A stretch of DNA of 64,000 nucleotides from Chalciporus piperatus (GCA_038093975.1 JBBPTG010000001.1:992001-1056000), one strand, 5' to 3'. Shown: positions 48,572-60,000, numbered from the stretch's first letter. The notes: generated from the letters alone by a model not told the origin. Numbers and translations are program-made.

Positions 48572-48907
48572 ATGCATGCCGCTGTCGAGACTGTGGATCA
48601 AGTAGCCGCAATTTCATTTGTCGGTGTGGAAGTCTTCCAACAGCATTTCCGCAACCAGTTCACGCCATATACCGATGCCACGGCCCAGTTTCATTGTCAC
48701 AAGTTCGCAATTCTTCCCTCGACAGCATTCCTCTGTGTCTTACCTGGCCACGACCATCCCAGAGCAAACAAATCGGGTATGATTGGGCTTTCAGAGTCTG
48801 CCTATGAGTCATTTCGGACCTTACAAGCTGCAGAGCTCAACATCATGAAGGCCGGACAGCTTTTCCGAAAACGAGCGAAAATGGGTCGTTCGGAGGACGA
48901 GGATTGA
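48572..48907 (+). CDS. Protein-coding-like segment inside the element, hypothetical
   Basis: Open frame of 111 codons containing VDQVAAISFVGVEVFQQHFR, FHCHKFAILPSTAFLCVLPG and SESAYESFRTLQAAELNIMK, ending GRSEDED. Upstream, 48318-48402 (YFHQPDSLAEEADDSVHVDY) can splice by a GT-AG intron to RHTELDLVASLSNYTISYLS (from 48427), so the segment resembles part of an intron-bearing host gene rather than a transposase. The join between these pieces and the ATG at 48572 is not resolved. No domain is recognised. It may be a captured gene fragment, or a functional cargo gene. Confidence 0.3.
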   Translation: MHAAVETVDQVAAISFVGVEVFQQHFRNQFTPYTDATAQFHCHKFAILPSTAFLCVLPGHDHPRANKSGMIGLSESAYESFRTLQAAELNIMKAGQLFRKRAKMGRSEDED

Positions 48908-49128
48908 TTAGGATATGTCGAATACAAAGCTCGCAGTGTAGATATGACCTCTGGGGAAAAATGGACCCAGAGCCTTGTCCAGACAAAAACGAGCCCCTCA
49001 GAAAAAAAAAATAGACCCAGATCCCAGTCCAGACAAAACTGCGCACCCCGGAGGGGGGACCCAGGTCCAATCCGGACATAATCAGCCAATTTTTGATGGG
49101 TTTTGTCCGGACATGGAGCGAACTTTTT

Positions 49129-49163
49129 GGACCCAGGTTACATAGGGATTATCCGGGGGCCTC
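49129..49163 (-). repeat. Right terminal inverted repeat
   Basis: 35 bp, inverse of the left end, followed by ATGTAT as on the left flank. Confidence 0.9.
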
Positions 49164-49169
49164 ATGTAT

Positions 49170-49772
49170 GGTCCACGGAAGCTATTTCTAGTATGGAAAT
49201 AGAGTTGCATGATCAGCACATGGCGGTGATTAAAATGATAACCGGAAGGGCATTGCTGATGAGATTGGCGAAGCTAGTTTGGCTGTGCAAGTTGGCAACT
49301 CAAGATCCATCACAAATATGCCGTGTCTTCACGAACAAGCTAGCGCTCTGCAGTAACCTGTTGGACGTGAGTGAGACTGACTGCCCTGCACACTGTGCAT
49401 AGTACTTACTGTACTGGCAGTCCTCCTGCCAACTGTCATCTGACATCGTTCGAAAATAAACTCGAGGTATTTTGGATGTCACATCTATTTTTGGATGTAT
49501 TCATTCGGTACCTAATTTGGGGTGCAGGAATATTATTACTTAAGCTATGGTCCCACGTCCGAGTCGCTTCCCTTCTCTCAGTTCTGTGGTCGACGACGAG
49601 CTTGCCGTTCTGTACGACGGAGGGATACACTCGCTGACTTGGAGAACAGGCGATATCCACCCAACATCCTGCAAGCTCAATTTACAGCTCACAGAGTTGT
49701 GCTTGGCTTCCGCGTTCAGCCACGCTGTCTGCGCAAGACTTTCTTGGCACATCTTCTGTGCTTTCGCAAACA
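49170..49772. other. Intergenic, right flank of the element
   Basis: About 600 bp. Overlapping open frames on both strands (49436-49780) have no family resemblance. Probably the promoter and 5' UTR of the membrane-protein gene at 49773. Confidence 0.5.
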
Positions 49773-51663
49773 ATGGCCAAGCCAAAGCACGGCCGATGGA
49801 ACAACTACGCCAACTCAGCCACAACATATCTCCCTCTACCGTCATCTTCATCCACCCATCTCACTCATCTCCCTTATCACCTCAACTCGGTCCAACATCG
49901 TCACCGCACATCCACTCGTTCGCCGTATCCATCATCAGCTGTCCTCTCAGCTCTTGCGATCATTGCAACTACCACATCTGTAGTTGCAGGTGGTCCTCTC
50001 CCTATCCAGACAGCTCCACCCGCATTCCTATGCCCTTTCATCGAACGAGATAACACTGACCCGACCTCTGTCGTCACCACTCCCTCCCGCATCCAAGCAG
50101 CGTCAACCTCCACGGCCGCTTCCCCCAATTCGTTACAAAACTCCAAACGCCAACCCATTGCAGACAAATACATTAAAGGTCCAGACGATCTTTGGCGGAA
50201 AACTGATGGGTGGACTCTGTATGGCTCAACGGTAGGAGGTTTCACATCTGCTCGGCTTCCCTCGACTTAACATGCATCAGTGCTGTTCGAGTTCGACAAG
50301 CACTTTGGTTCCACAATCTGAACCAACAACCTCTTCACCAACACCCTCTTCCTCCTCATTGGCGAGCGCGCCCACGTCCGCGCCTACCGCTGTAGAGTTC
50401 GATGTATCCACACTTCCTTCAGGCTGGAATAATACAACTCCTGCACCCACCGAATCAACCATCATTCTTGCTCTCGCTATCGTCTTGGCATGCTCTATCT
50501 GCGTGTTCATCCTTGGCTGTGTAATTTGGAGGAAACGGAGGAAAAAGTCGACGGATCCAGAACGTAAAGCTTCTCACAAGCTCCGTGACGACGATGCTTC
50601 CGAAGAAGACGAGCGGGAGAAGGATGTGCGGGGAAAGATGCGAATATGGGCGAAGGCAAGCGACCGGTGGAAAAGTCATATCCGTCATTCAGCACGGCGG
50701 CGGAAGAAAACAGCTATCGTTTCTAAGGGGAACAATCTTCCTCGATCTCCGACCCCGAACGACTCGCGAGAAGTACTTTCCGGTGTTTCATCTGCTGTAT
50801 CTCGCCGGAGCTCGTTCACATGTCAAGAGCCAAGCGCTTCCCAACAAGAAGCGTCATCCTTGCGCAGCAGCAACACGATTACCCTCCCGGAACCCCCCAC
50901 TCTTCCCCCTCGTTTTCCTTATCCACCTACTTACGGACCGCCAGTTGTGCCAAGACTTTCCTCCCATACTCCTTCCGTCACTGGGGATTTCAACGCGACG
51001 ATTCCATGCGGAGGTCCCGAAGAATGGAGATGTCCTTCCGTTGATGAGGATGAGCTCCTTCCTTATCTGCCGCCAAGTGATGGCCATGTTGCCACGGACG
51101 ACAAAGTGCAACTCGCCCGCATCCACGAGTTGGCCAGTTCTCCTCTGAACATGCCCGACGATCCAGGTACAAGTACAATGGTTTCCGCGCCAGCATGGCA
51201 CGAGGTGGAGGATGATTTAGGTGACCTAGGCGTCGACTCAGGAGAGATGCCGATGTCCACTCCCGCTCTTGGCTATCCACCACTTTTCCCGCCACCTCCT
51301 GCCGAAGCCAGTATTCCACTGGGTTACTTGGATGGTGATCCTTTCCGTTATGGGGATAAAGATGACATCCACGTTTCAGTACCGATACCAGAACCCTCGG
51401 CGCCTTCATTCGATGTTTCTCCCAGTGCACCTCCCATCAGCGACCTTGATTTAGAGCCCTCTGCACCTTCCTTGGAAGATGAGGATGACATATATGGGGA
51501 CTGGGATGGGGTTTCGTCTTCTGTCCCCGTGGTTCCCGCACCAGAGGCCAGTCCCGTTGAGCCAGCGGGCTCACCTATCTCCTCTTCCTCTACGCTTCCT
51601 CCCATCACTCCCACACGAGGCTCCGCTGCCAGGGAAAGTGCACTTCCCCGATACCAACCATAG
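49773..51663 (+). CDS. Membrane protein with long Pro/Ser-rich cytoplasmic tail, unknown function
   Basis: Exons 49773-50231 and 50281-51663 give 613 residues. A hydrophobic stretch, SSAVLSALAIIATTTSVVAG, lies near residues 57-76 and may act as a signal or anchor. The segment YIKGPDDLWRKTDGWTLYGS precedes a Ser/Thr-rich stalk. A second hydrophobic segment, STIILALAIVLACSICVFIL, is followed by basic RKRRKK, a stop-transfer pattern. Then come RIWAKASDRWKSHIRHSARR and a tail with many proline blocks and acidic patches. The layout (ecto stalk, one TM, KARR-type helix, Pro-rich tail) recurs in agaricomycete hypotheticals. A cell-wall or stress sensor role is only a guess. Confidence 0.6.
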
Positions 51664-51965
51664 CTTTTGATTGGCTGGGATTTTGCTTGGATAAGCGTCA
51701 GGGACCATGACGCAGTTGTGTACGAGTACCATAAGATAACCATATCACTAATTTCTCTATTGTCGTTCGCGGACCGTCCAGTTTGAATTACATACCAAGT
51801 GAACTGGTACGAATTTGAGCGTTCAGTGAAACGTACCGAGTTCTACTTATGTTCGATGATGGTCGGATTGCCTCGATGTATACTTCCGTTCCCGGGTCAC
51901 GTGGGTCTATATGACAGATTTTGACTGAGCCCTAGTATCTTGTCGAAGCTCCACATACTACTACC
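51664..51965. other. Intergenic, SYO1 promoter
   Basis: 302 bp. Contains CACGTG near 51899 and no supported gene. Confidence 0.5.
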
Positions 51966-54529
51966 ATGGGCAAGTCACAGAAGAAACGGTCGATGCGTAG
52001 ACATAATCCGATGCGGGTCCCCGACTCGCATCTACCCAAAGGTCTCGCATCTGCTGAATCTTCCTCAACCAAAAAAGAGGCTATACTGCCGATCATACAA
52101 AAGGTATGCACCCTGCACCCGAGAAATATTTTCTCATCTGGACGCGTCTAGATGGAAAGTCCTGACAGCTCTGAGCGTAAATGGGCCTGCGTCGCGGTTT
52201 CTAACCTAATACAAAACGATCCGTCGACACGGAGGCTGCTTCAAGGCAAAAATGTGGTAGGGGCCTTGATCACGCGACTAACTGATAGCGAGGAGGAGGT
52301 ATGGATCGAAGCTGCTGGTGCTTTAAGGTTTGTTCCATGAGATCTTTTCCAGTGATCACTGAACGAAGGTATCGTAGGAATCTTTGCATCGATGGTGGAT
52401 ATGACATCTGCGCAGAGATGTATAACAAAAATATTCTTGCGCCGCTGAAGACCTTCGTACCAAAGGTATGTTCTTATCGTCGCATAGGATATTTATGCAA
52501 ACAATTTTATGTCCATTGTTAAAGATCTCCTCGATCCTGTCCCAATTCCTCGAATCACCGAAAACAGCCCCGGAGAACGCGAAGAAAGTGGTGTATGAGC
52601 TTGCTGACAACGTGATCACTATTCTGTGGTGCCTGTCGTGAGTACTTTCACCGTCCTCGATCCTTCGGCTTTAGCTCAGGATGATCAGAGAGACTTCGAA
52701 CAAGGCTCTCGATGCTATCAATCAAATCAATCTAGTTCCATTCCTCTTGTCGTTCTTATCTTCCCGAGACAAGTTGCCAATTTCTACTATTGTCGCAGCA
52801 GGTAATTTTCCCGCCATCGATCCGCTTGCCGCTTGACCAATTGATCTCATGCAGCCCAAAGTCTATATGTTCTTACAGACGACAACCCACCAGCAATATA
52901 CGAAGTCCGTTCCAGTGCTACGTACAGCTCTTGTCTCTTGGACATCGTGCGAGGCGACGCGTCCGACGCGAAAGGCAAAGGAAAAGATCCGTCAGACGAC
53001 CGTTCGGAAACCCTGAAAGTTCTGTGCTGCGGTGAGATCATATGACGTTGGCGACTCATTTCGTTTCTTAATCTCGTGCATCAGGGATCTTGAGTAATGT
53101 CTCACCCATTCCGCCACCCAGTGCTGCATCCACCCTAGACGTTAACAGTGAACTTTTGCTTCCTTTCCTTCGCCCCGTCATTTCTTCAGCGTCGTTAGAC
53201 GAGACCGCACAACAAGTACAGGAGCTTCTAAACCGTCAGGTGAGTAACTCATCATCGCACGGAACTGTTCTCGAACGTTCTTCAAAGGCGAATGAACCTC
53301 CCCCGATCGAAAAATTATCTCTCAAAAACGCCCCAAAGTCCGACCACAAATCGCAGATTGAGCTTGATCTTGAGCGACTCGAGAATAAACTGAGAACTAT
53401 TCAACTCGCTCTTGAAATCTTGACCGGGGTATGCGCAACTCTTCCGGACCCGGTCTCAAGTATCCCGACCGATGAAAATGACGAGGATCAAGAAGGTAAC
53501 GCGCATCCCGAGTGCCGCTCGAGGCAGCTGAATAATTTTCTTAGACGAAGATGTAGAGATGGACGATGGCGTCGTAGAGGACATGCCATTCGACGAAAAT
53601 ATGCCTGCACGTGAAGATAAGAAGCGGACTACAACCCTTCTTCCCGAGCTTGTGCGACCTCTTTTAGACTTGGCGCAACCAACGTACCTTTCGTTCCCTT
53701 CTCCATCCAGCCCGTCGATTCATCCTCCAACAACGTCAGCACTCAGCGCGATTCATGTCAGTGCTCTCGAATGTCTGAACAACATATTCCTCTCGCTTTC
53801 TGCTTCGCCAAATCCCGAGCTTGCAGCAGATGAAGATGCCGGACGTGGAGTTTGGGCCGAGACATGGACAGCACTCTCCAAAGTTGGACTTGACGTTGCT
53901 CCTGGCCAAGAACGCAAGCAAGAAGTCTGGGAGATTGCCGTCGGAGTGCTCTGGGGCATCGGGAACATCTGGAAAGGCAAATTGGTAGGAGGTCATATCT
54001 GATGCCGTCAGATGTCAACCTCATACATCACACCAGGTCCCCATAGATCAACAAGTTCAAATCTTGATCAAGATCTGTGACTCGAGTACGGACCCCCAGG
54101 TTCAAGTGAAATGTATTGGTACCTTGGAATGCCTGGCGCAACATTCAGATTCCATCGCCGCGAATCAGGTACGTTTCTGCTTGCTTTGGGACCACTCGTT
54201 TTTCTTCTCCGATTTACATTGCTCTTGGCCAGGCAATATCTACCTACCTCTTATCTGTCCTGCCAAGCGCAACTACACCATCAGCGAAAGGCACCGAGCC
54301 GCTCCTTCAGGCTGTCTCCGCCCTGATTGACATCTATTCAGACGAGAGGCTACCCTGCGATGTCAACTTTAGGAACGGCGGGTTCCTCGAGAGGCTCGTG
54401 GAGAGTGTGGGTGGTATCAGGAAAGCTGTACGGGGTATCGATCGTCGAAAGGAGCGAGATTTGAAGTTGAGAGCAGAAGAAGTAAGAGACAATCTAGTAG
54501 CATTCATAGAGTACAGGAGAGCGCTCTAG
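51966..54529 (+). CDS. SYO1/HEATR3-like ribosomal-protein import adaptor
   Basis: Starts MGKSQKKRSMRRHNPMRVPD then SHLPKGLASAESS: the basic N-terminus with HNPxRVPDSHLxKGL is the symportin signature that binds importin. ARM/HEAT-like repeats follow: KWACVAVSNLIQNDPSTRRL, VGALITRLTDSEEEVWIEAA, GALRNLCIDGGYDICAEMYN, INLVPFLLSFLSSRD and ALECLNNIFLSLS. The protein ends VAFIEYRRAL. Syo1 escorts uL18 and uL5 with 5S RNP assembly. An acidic linker (DENDEDQEG region near 53470) matches the flexible acidic loop of family members. About a dozen exons are needed. Confidence 0.85.
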
Positions 54530-54722
54530 TTGATTCTATGTAGCTTAGAAGTCAATTTCATGGACATGACTCGGATACTTGCATGATACTGCGATAAATG
54601 TCGATGGTAGGTAGGGCCTTGCCAAATATAGTTATTGTTGTCAACATATGAATACTACCGAGAAGTGGTCCGTGCGCAGACAGTTGAGGTATAAAGCTGG
54701 GGAGCAGACAACTGAACAACTC

Positions 54723-54898
54723 ATACTTACCTTGATGGCGCACGCCCCTTCAGGTATCCGGGTTTACGGGCCACGGGGACCTTCCATAGCACGGCGACCC
54801 TGTCCATACAGAGGGTGTCCGCGGTTTGTATGAGCTTCGGCTCATGCACTGTCTCAATATTTTCCTGTCCTGCCACGGCCACTCTGGCTGGGCAGGCC
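54723..54898 (+). ncRNA. Candidate small structured RNA with U1-like 5' end (tentative)
   Basis: Transcription could start at ATACTTACCTT (54723), the sequence with which U1 snRNA begins. TATAAA lies at 54690-54695, 33 bp upstream, a normal TATA spacing. Near the 3' end are a perfect 6-bp stem closed by a TTCG tetraloop (54830-54845), an AATATTTT Sm-like run (54856-54863) and a terminal hairpin CCTGCC/GGCAGG (54869-54874 with 54891-54896). Ten T residues follow at 54900-54909. Against U1: the U1-70K loop (GATCA-GAAG) is absent, and stem-loop I does not form as expected. The T10 run would fit Pol III. Alternatively the minus strand is an exon ending at a consensus donor. Unproven. Confidence 0.28.
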
Positions 54899-54924
54899 GT
54901 TTTTTTTTTCGCTCTTCTTGGGTT

Positions 54925-54939
54925 CTAACCCTAACCCTA
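54925..54939 (+). repeat. Short interstitial telomere-type repeat
   Basis: CTAACCCTAACCCTA is two and a half units of the fungal telomere repeat in C-strand orientation. Such short arrays are usually remnants of break repair. It is also the size expected of a telomerase RNA template, but nothing else here supports that. Confidence 0.7.
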
Positions 54940-55190
54940 GGTTCTCGCGTGGTGATTGGTGGAGCTCCATCTCGTTGACTGGTCGTAACAGCATTGTTAG
55001 TAGTTACTAGGTTCAACAACTCGACAGCTCTAGATCTCTCGAGGTGGAGACTACACACGAGGATACATAGGGTATTACAGTGGTATTCAACTGCTGGACT
55101 GTCTAGATACACCTTCATGACATAATCCTTGTGATATCCATTCTTCTCTCGTAATTTATTCTTCGCAAATGATCACTGATCGATAATCAG

Positions 55191-56685
55191 TCATCGCGGA
55201 TGACATGGTTGCCCTGATAAATGTGAGTTCAAAACACCCAATCTTTCGATGGATATGGACGAACCTTGCTGCTATCAAATGGATCCATACCCGCAGCTAC
55301 TCGACTGCCTGCAATCAGAGCACTCCAGTCAATGATGTCCCATTTGTTAGTGCCAGCTAACTTCTGCTCTTGATGGATAGACCTTGCAGTGATCAAGCGC
55401 TGGTGAGCTATGTCTACAGCTGGCATCGGGCAGTTGAGTTCTGCCGTGAGGCGACGAATATGTCTGATCAAGGACGTCAATATCGTGCGATCAATATGAA
55501 GCAACTACCACTGACACTGAATCTTTGATTCCACCGTCGATAGCAAAGCCATTGGAACCGTCGAAGCGGTCATTCACCATGCGTTCGCCGTAAGCGATCA
55601 ATCTAAGTTCACCCATGAATCAAGGTGATCGTACGCTGAGACGATGTCAAGGCGTACCCAGGTGCAGGCATTATGTCTGTTATCTTTGATTCAGTCACTG
55701 TTATTCAATATTCAACTTCAGTCGACAAACCTTTGACGAGATTGTACACAGTCTGGGCGCCAATGCCCGATTTTTCGCCGAGTGTGAGTGTCTCCGCGAG
55801 TAATTCGTTCGCACCCATGATCATTCCATTTCCGATGAGTTTGAGAGTTGGCGCTGGAGGATGGGTCGGAGTGAGGAAGCAGCGGCGAAGGATATCACCG
55901 ACCTTTCTCGATGTTGCCTCCAAGGTCAATGACCTTCCTTCCCACACCAGGGACCGTAAGATATGCCACTTCCTTCTTGGATCGGTAGTCCCCACTCATT
56001 GCGAGCACGAGTTTCCCAGCGTCTGCCGCCATGGGAGGTCCAAAGACAGGGCATTCAACGAATCCGCAGTGCGCAAAACTGGAGAGAAGTCTATCAATCT
56101 CGCCTGGAGGAGAAGTGTGGTCGGCATACAGCGCAAAATCTGGGATAACGAATAGTTACCGGCAAGTGCTGGATAGATCTTTGAGGTGTCAGGCCACTGA
56201 AGGTAGAGATCTGTGGTTGACTCACCGTGCTCGTCTCGACAAATATCTTTGCCTTGGTAGGCGGGACTTCCTGTGCAGGGAGATGAGTTATCCCTGCTTA
56301 TCTTCGAGCTAAGAAACGCCGGACCCACCGTAAGTGCCTTGGCAAATTCGTTGTATACGCTCTGAACAGCTGCATCGTTTGCAAGGTTGGTGAAGATAAC
56401 GTCACACTCAGTGGCCAGTTGCGCTGCGCTGGATGCGACTTTAACAACCGACGAGCCGAGCTCGTTTACAAGCTTTTCTGCTTTTGATATGGTTCGATTG
56501 TACACAAGGACTGGAATCGCGGACGATTGTGACTGGCGAGACTTGGCGATGTTGCGGGCCATGAAGTAGCCCATTGCGCCAAGCCCATACCACCCGATCT
56601 GGAGAGGTTGAGGGCCAGGGGTAGGAGGGCGAGAGAAGGGAACTGCGTCGGACTGCATGGTGGAGAGCCTGGAAGTGTCAGTCAT
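55191..56685 (-). CDS. 3-hydroxyisobutyrate dehydrogenase-like oxidoreductase
   Basis: Rossmann start PLQIGWYGLGAMGYFMARNI with the GxGxxG-type glycines, then NRTISKAEKLVNELGSSVVK and CDVIFTNLANDAAVQSVYNE. The catalytic region FVECPVFGPPMAADAGKLVL and the following segment SALKLIGNGMIMGANELLAE include the conserved lysine (LKLIGN) and the alpha-helical C-terminal domain. The last exon ends GNHVIRDD with the stop at 55191-55193. Members oxidise hydroxyacids with NAD(P). The substrate is not clear, and the sequence is closer to the general HIBADH-related group than to the mitochondrial enzyme. About six introns. ATG at 56685. Confidence 0.82.
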
Positions 56686-56868
56686 GGTGAGGACGGAGGT
56701 GGATATATACGCTGCTGGGGGGCAAAGAGACTAATGATAATACCGGCCGTGAGGAACTGATATGAAAGCTTGCAGAATCCCGCGGGTCTTTCCAACTGTA
56801 AGCTGCGTGATCAATAGATACTAAGAATCAGATAGCCCGGATCGTCGGGGCGTCGTCCGTCGTACCTT

Positions 56869-56897
56869 CACGTGACTACATTGTACTTGCACGTGAC
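56869..56897. promoter_or_regulatory. Two CACGTGAC sites, 21 bp apart
   Basis: CACGTGAC at 56869-56876 and again at 56890-56897, spaced two helical turns, in the 343-bp divergent promoter (56686-57028) of the dehydrogenase and the kinase. The core is a Cbf1/Pho4/bHLH-type E-box. The remainder of the gap shows nothing else. Confidence 0.45.
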
Positions 56898-57028
56898 TTG
56901 ACTGCTACTGTTGTGCGTAGCTGGCAGTGGCCACTGGCGAAACCAACGAGTGCAATACGAAGGCGATCAAGTCGTGGCCTCGACAGCCAAGGCCTGCTGT
57001 CTCTGGTCAGCTGCACTCAACCACCACC

Positions 57029-60000
57029 ATGCAGCAGCAGCCGCACCCCACCGAAAACAAAGGCACCTTGCTTCCAGGACAGACTATCTCTGTGAACAAG
57101 TACACAGTTCAGGTGGAAAGGTATCTAAGCCAAGGTACTTGCCATCCTCAACTCGCAGTCGCAACATTTGAACTCCCTTAGGTGGATTCTCATACGTCTA
57201 TCTCGTGAAGACTGCGACGCCCGTGTATAACACGACCCACCATGTCCTCAAGCGCATTGCCGTCCCAAACGAAGCAATGCTTACCGAGGTCAAGAAAGAA
57301 GTCGATATCATGGTGCGCAGTATGATTGCAAGCGCGTGTTTTAGCCTTCACACCCTAATATCAGAGGATCCTCAAAGGGCATCCCAACGTCGTACACCTG
57401 ATCGACGCCGCGTGGCATAGGATGTCCAATGGTCAGTACGAAGTATTCATCCTCATGGAGTTTTGTCCAGGTAGGCTGCACACTTTCTTGAGCTGAGAGC
57501 TCTCATTCAATTGAGCCATAGGCGGAGGCATCATTGACATGATGAACAGGCGACTCAGGGAACGCCTCACCGAAGCAGAGATCCTGCAGATCTTCGTCGA
57601 CGTACTCGAAGGTGTTGCAGCCATGCACAATCTTCGGCCAGCTTTATTGCATCGCGACCTCAAAGTCGAAAACATCCTTCAATCCTCTAGCACCTCTTTC
57701 AAGCTTTGCGACTTTGGATCAGCAACGCCTGTTGCGCCCAGGCCACCATCTACAACGCAGGAGATCAGAGCCATCGAGGCGGATCTCAATCGCCATACAA
57801 CTCTTCAATACAGGCCCCCCGAGATGATCGATCCATACTTGCGCCGACCTATTGACGAAAAATCGGATGTCTGGGCTTTAGGCGTATTACTCTACAAGCT
57901 ATGCTATTACACAACTCCGTTCGAAGAGCATGGTCCTTTGGCCATCTTGAACGTACAGTACCGCATTCCGCCATATCCAGTGTATTCCCCCCAACTCAAC
58001 GGCTTGATCGGTATGCACACCTCTCCCTGCGTCTCGCATTAACTTATCGCTCCTTTTGATACAGTATCGATGCTTCGTGAGCATGGTACTCAGCGTCCAT
58101 CTGTGTTTGAGCTCCTTGTTCAAGTGCATCGCGTGCGCGGCACCAAGTCCCGTTTCACTTATAACATCCCAACCCAGCAGCCCCTTTCACCGCGAACTCT
58201 CCAGTCACAACCTGCTACTTCTCTCGATAATTTGGTGTCATACCGTCCATCATCCTCCGCCGCCTCGAATTCACAACGATCATCGCTGGCGAAAGGAGCT
58301 GGCGTTCACGCCCGAGAGAAAGTGCTGGAGGCCATCGCGCCCATGCGACGCGGTCGTCCATCTACTTCTCAACAGCAGGAGCCAGTTGCGTCCTCGGCAT
58401 CGCGACCGCCGACACCCCCAAAGGTCTCCGCGCAGCCATCGAAATCCATGAAGCCTGATTTGCTAGATGATAACTTCGGTGCTGAGGAGGACAATGCATG
58501 GAAAGTCATGAAGAGCAGTGTTCCCGGTGTTGATGTCAAACCTCACAGTTCTGGGAGTGCCATAATGTCAGCATGGAAGCCAAAGGGTGCTGCGCGGGCT
58601 GAAGTGGATGCCACATGGAGCGTCGAATCACTCACCTCCAAGGTGACCGATAGCGATGTGCGTTTGCCGTCTGCTGCCTTTGGGGATAACTTTGCGGAGA
58701 AACTCTGGAGTGAATTTGACGATGATAAGGCAGGTCCTACTGCTAATCCCCCCCTGCTGGCGGACAAGCCGACTCCGTCAAAGTTAGCCCCACCTCCGGA
58801 GGGTTCCCGAACGACGAAGCTCGTCATTACCAAAGGGAAGGATGCCTTTGACGGTTTAGGTCTAACTCCGTCAATGCCCCCTGCACCAACCTTAGGGGAA
58901 GCGCGCAAACTGAGGACCGGGCTTGCTGCTGTAAATGCCTACAGCCGCCCCCTCCCCACACCTGGTGCTTCACTGGTTGCGACGAAGCCCAAACTCGGAA
59001 CCTCTAATGCCAGGTCAATACCGTCGCCTCGTCCTTCCCTTGCGGATCAAACCCATTCGTGGAAGGCTAGTCCTGTTATCCAACCCGCGCAGCCTTCGAC
59101 TTTCTCTGTTCCTCCTATCCTACCCCAGACCAGCGACTGGTCTGCAGAGACACGGTTCCCATCACTGGAGGAGTTAGACGCAACTTTTGTCCACTCTCAG
59201 AAACCCACCCCCTATACCCCACATGTTGAAACGACCTCCGGAACTGGTAATATTATCGATCTATCAGTGCCTTCTACCTCTTCGATACCCCAACGCCCAA
59301 CGCCTCAGCGGTCGTTTGCAAGCTCTTCCTTAATACAGAGCAGTGCTCGATCTGAACCAGTCACTGGGGCCATGAATCGTGATCTGGAGGAACTCTCGAG
59401 ACCCTTGCCGAGCTTGGATACTGGATTCACACCGTCGAAGCGTCCCGGTGGTCGACCACCGTCACGGTCGTCGTTGTCTAGAAGACCCACAGCTGGCGCC
59501 TCTTCCAAAACTTTGCACTCCCAAGATTTGGTTGATTTAGCAGGCAGCTCGAACAGTGCTTCACTGATTCCACCGGCTGCACAGAGGTCGCGGGAATACA
59601 GAGATTGGCTAACTGGGGATACCGACGGTTTAACCTCCCCATTGAAGGATCGCGGAGTCTCTAATACGAACCCTCCAGGAACACCGGTATTGCGCGAGTT
59701 TACCCATAAGCGTTCTTCATTTATTGAAGAGAATAACGTCCATATTCACTCTCCACAAGAGGCTATTACCGGCCAACAATCACCTCAGCGAGTAGTCCGG
59801 GTTTCAACCCCTCCTTCGCCAACAAAGAAAGCTTCGCGAGGTTCACGGTCCAAAGAACGCAAGCTAAGAACAAGCCTAGCCATAGACAACAAGAACCCCT
59901 TGCTTCCTGCTCAGCCTCTACCAACCACTTTAACGCGCCACGCAAACCCTAGCCAAGACACATCTGCAGGACCCATCACTCGCCCCTCGTTTGAAAGACC

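Larger units (their letters stand above)
48111..49169. mobile_element. Non-autonomous DNA transposon-like element with perfect 35-bp TIRs
   Basis: A 35-bp end at 48117-48151 (beginning GAGGCCCCCGG) is repeated exactly, inverted, at 49129-49163. Direct 6-bp copies of ATGTAT (48111-48116 and 49164-49169) flank it, fitting a target-site duplication. Because ATGTAT overlaps a palindromic edge, duplications of 4 (TGTA) or 2 bp fit as well. Subterminal copies of TCCGGAC lie at 48155, 48210, 48256, 48298, 49071 and 49106, a pattern typical of transposase-binding repeats. No transposase is encoded. The interior holds a protein-coding-like segment with an intron. The insertion sits 131 bp after Sin3. 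Confidence 0.8.
54530..55190. other. Intergenic between SYO1 and the dehydrogenase, with structured GC-rich core
   Basis: 661 bp between two convergent genes with no confident protein. It includes the TATA-headed structured block at 54690-54909 and a telomere-type 15-mer at 54925-54939, listed separately. Confidence 0.6.

Noticed and set aside
54750..55118. 122-codon minus-strand frame overlapping the structured segment
   Set aside because: Low-complexity reading with a poor start. A different minus frame there ends at a good donor, but no downstream exon was found, so no gene is called.
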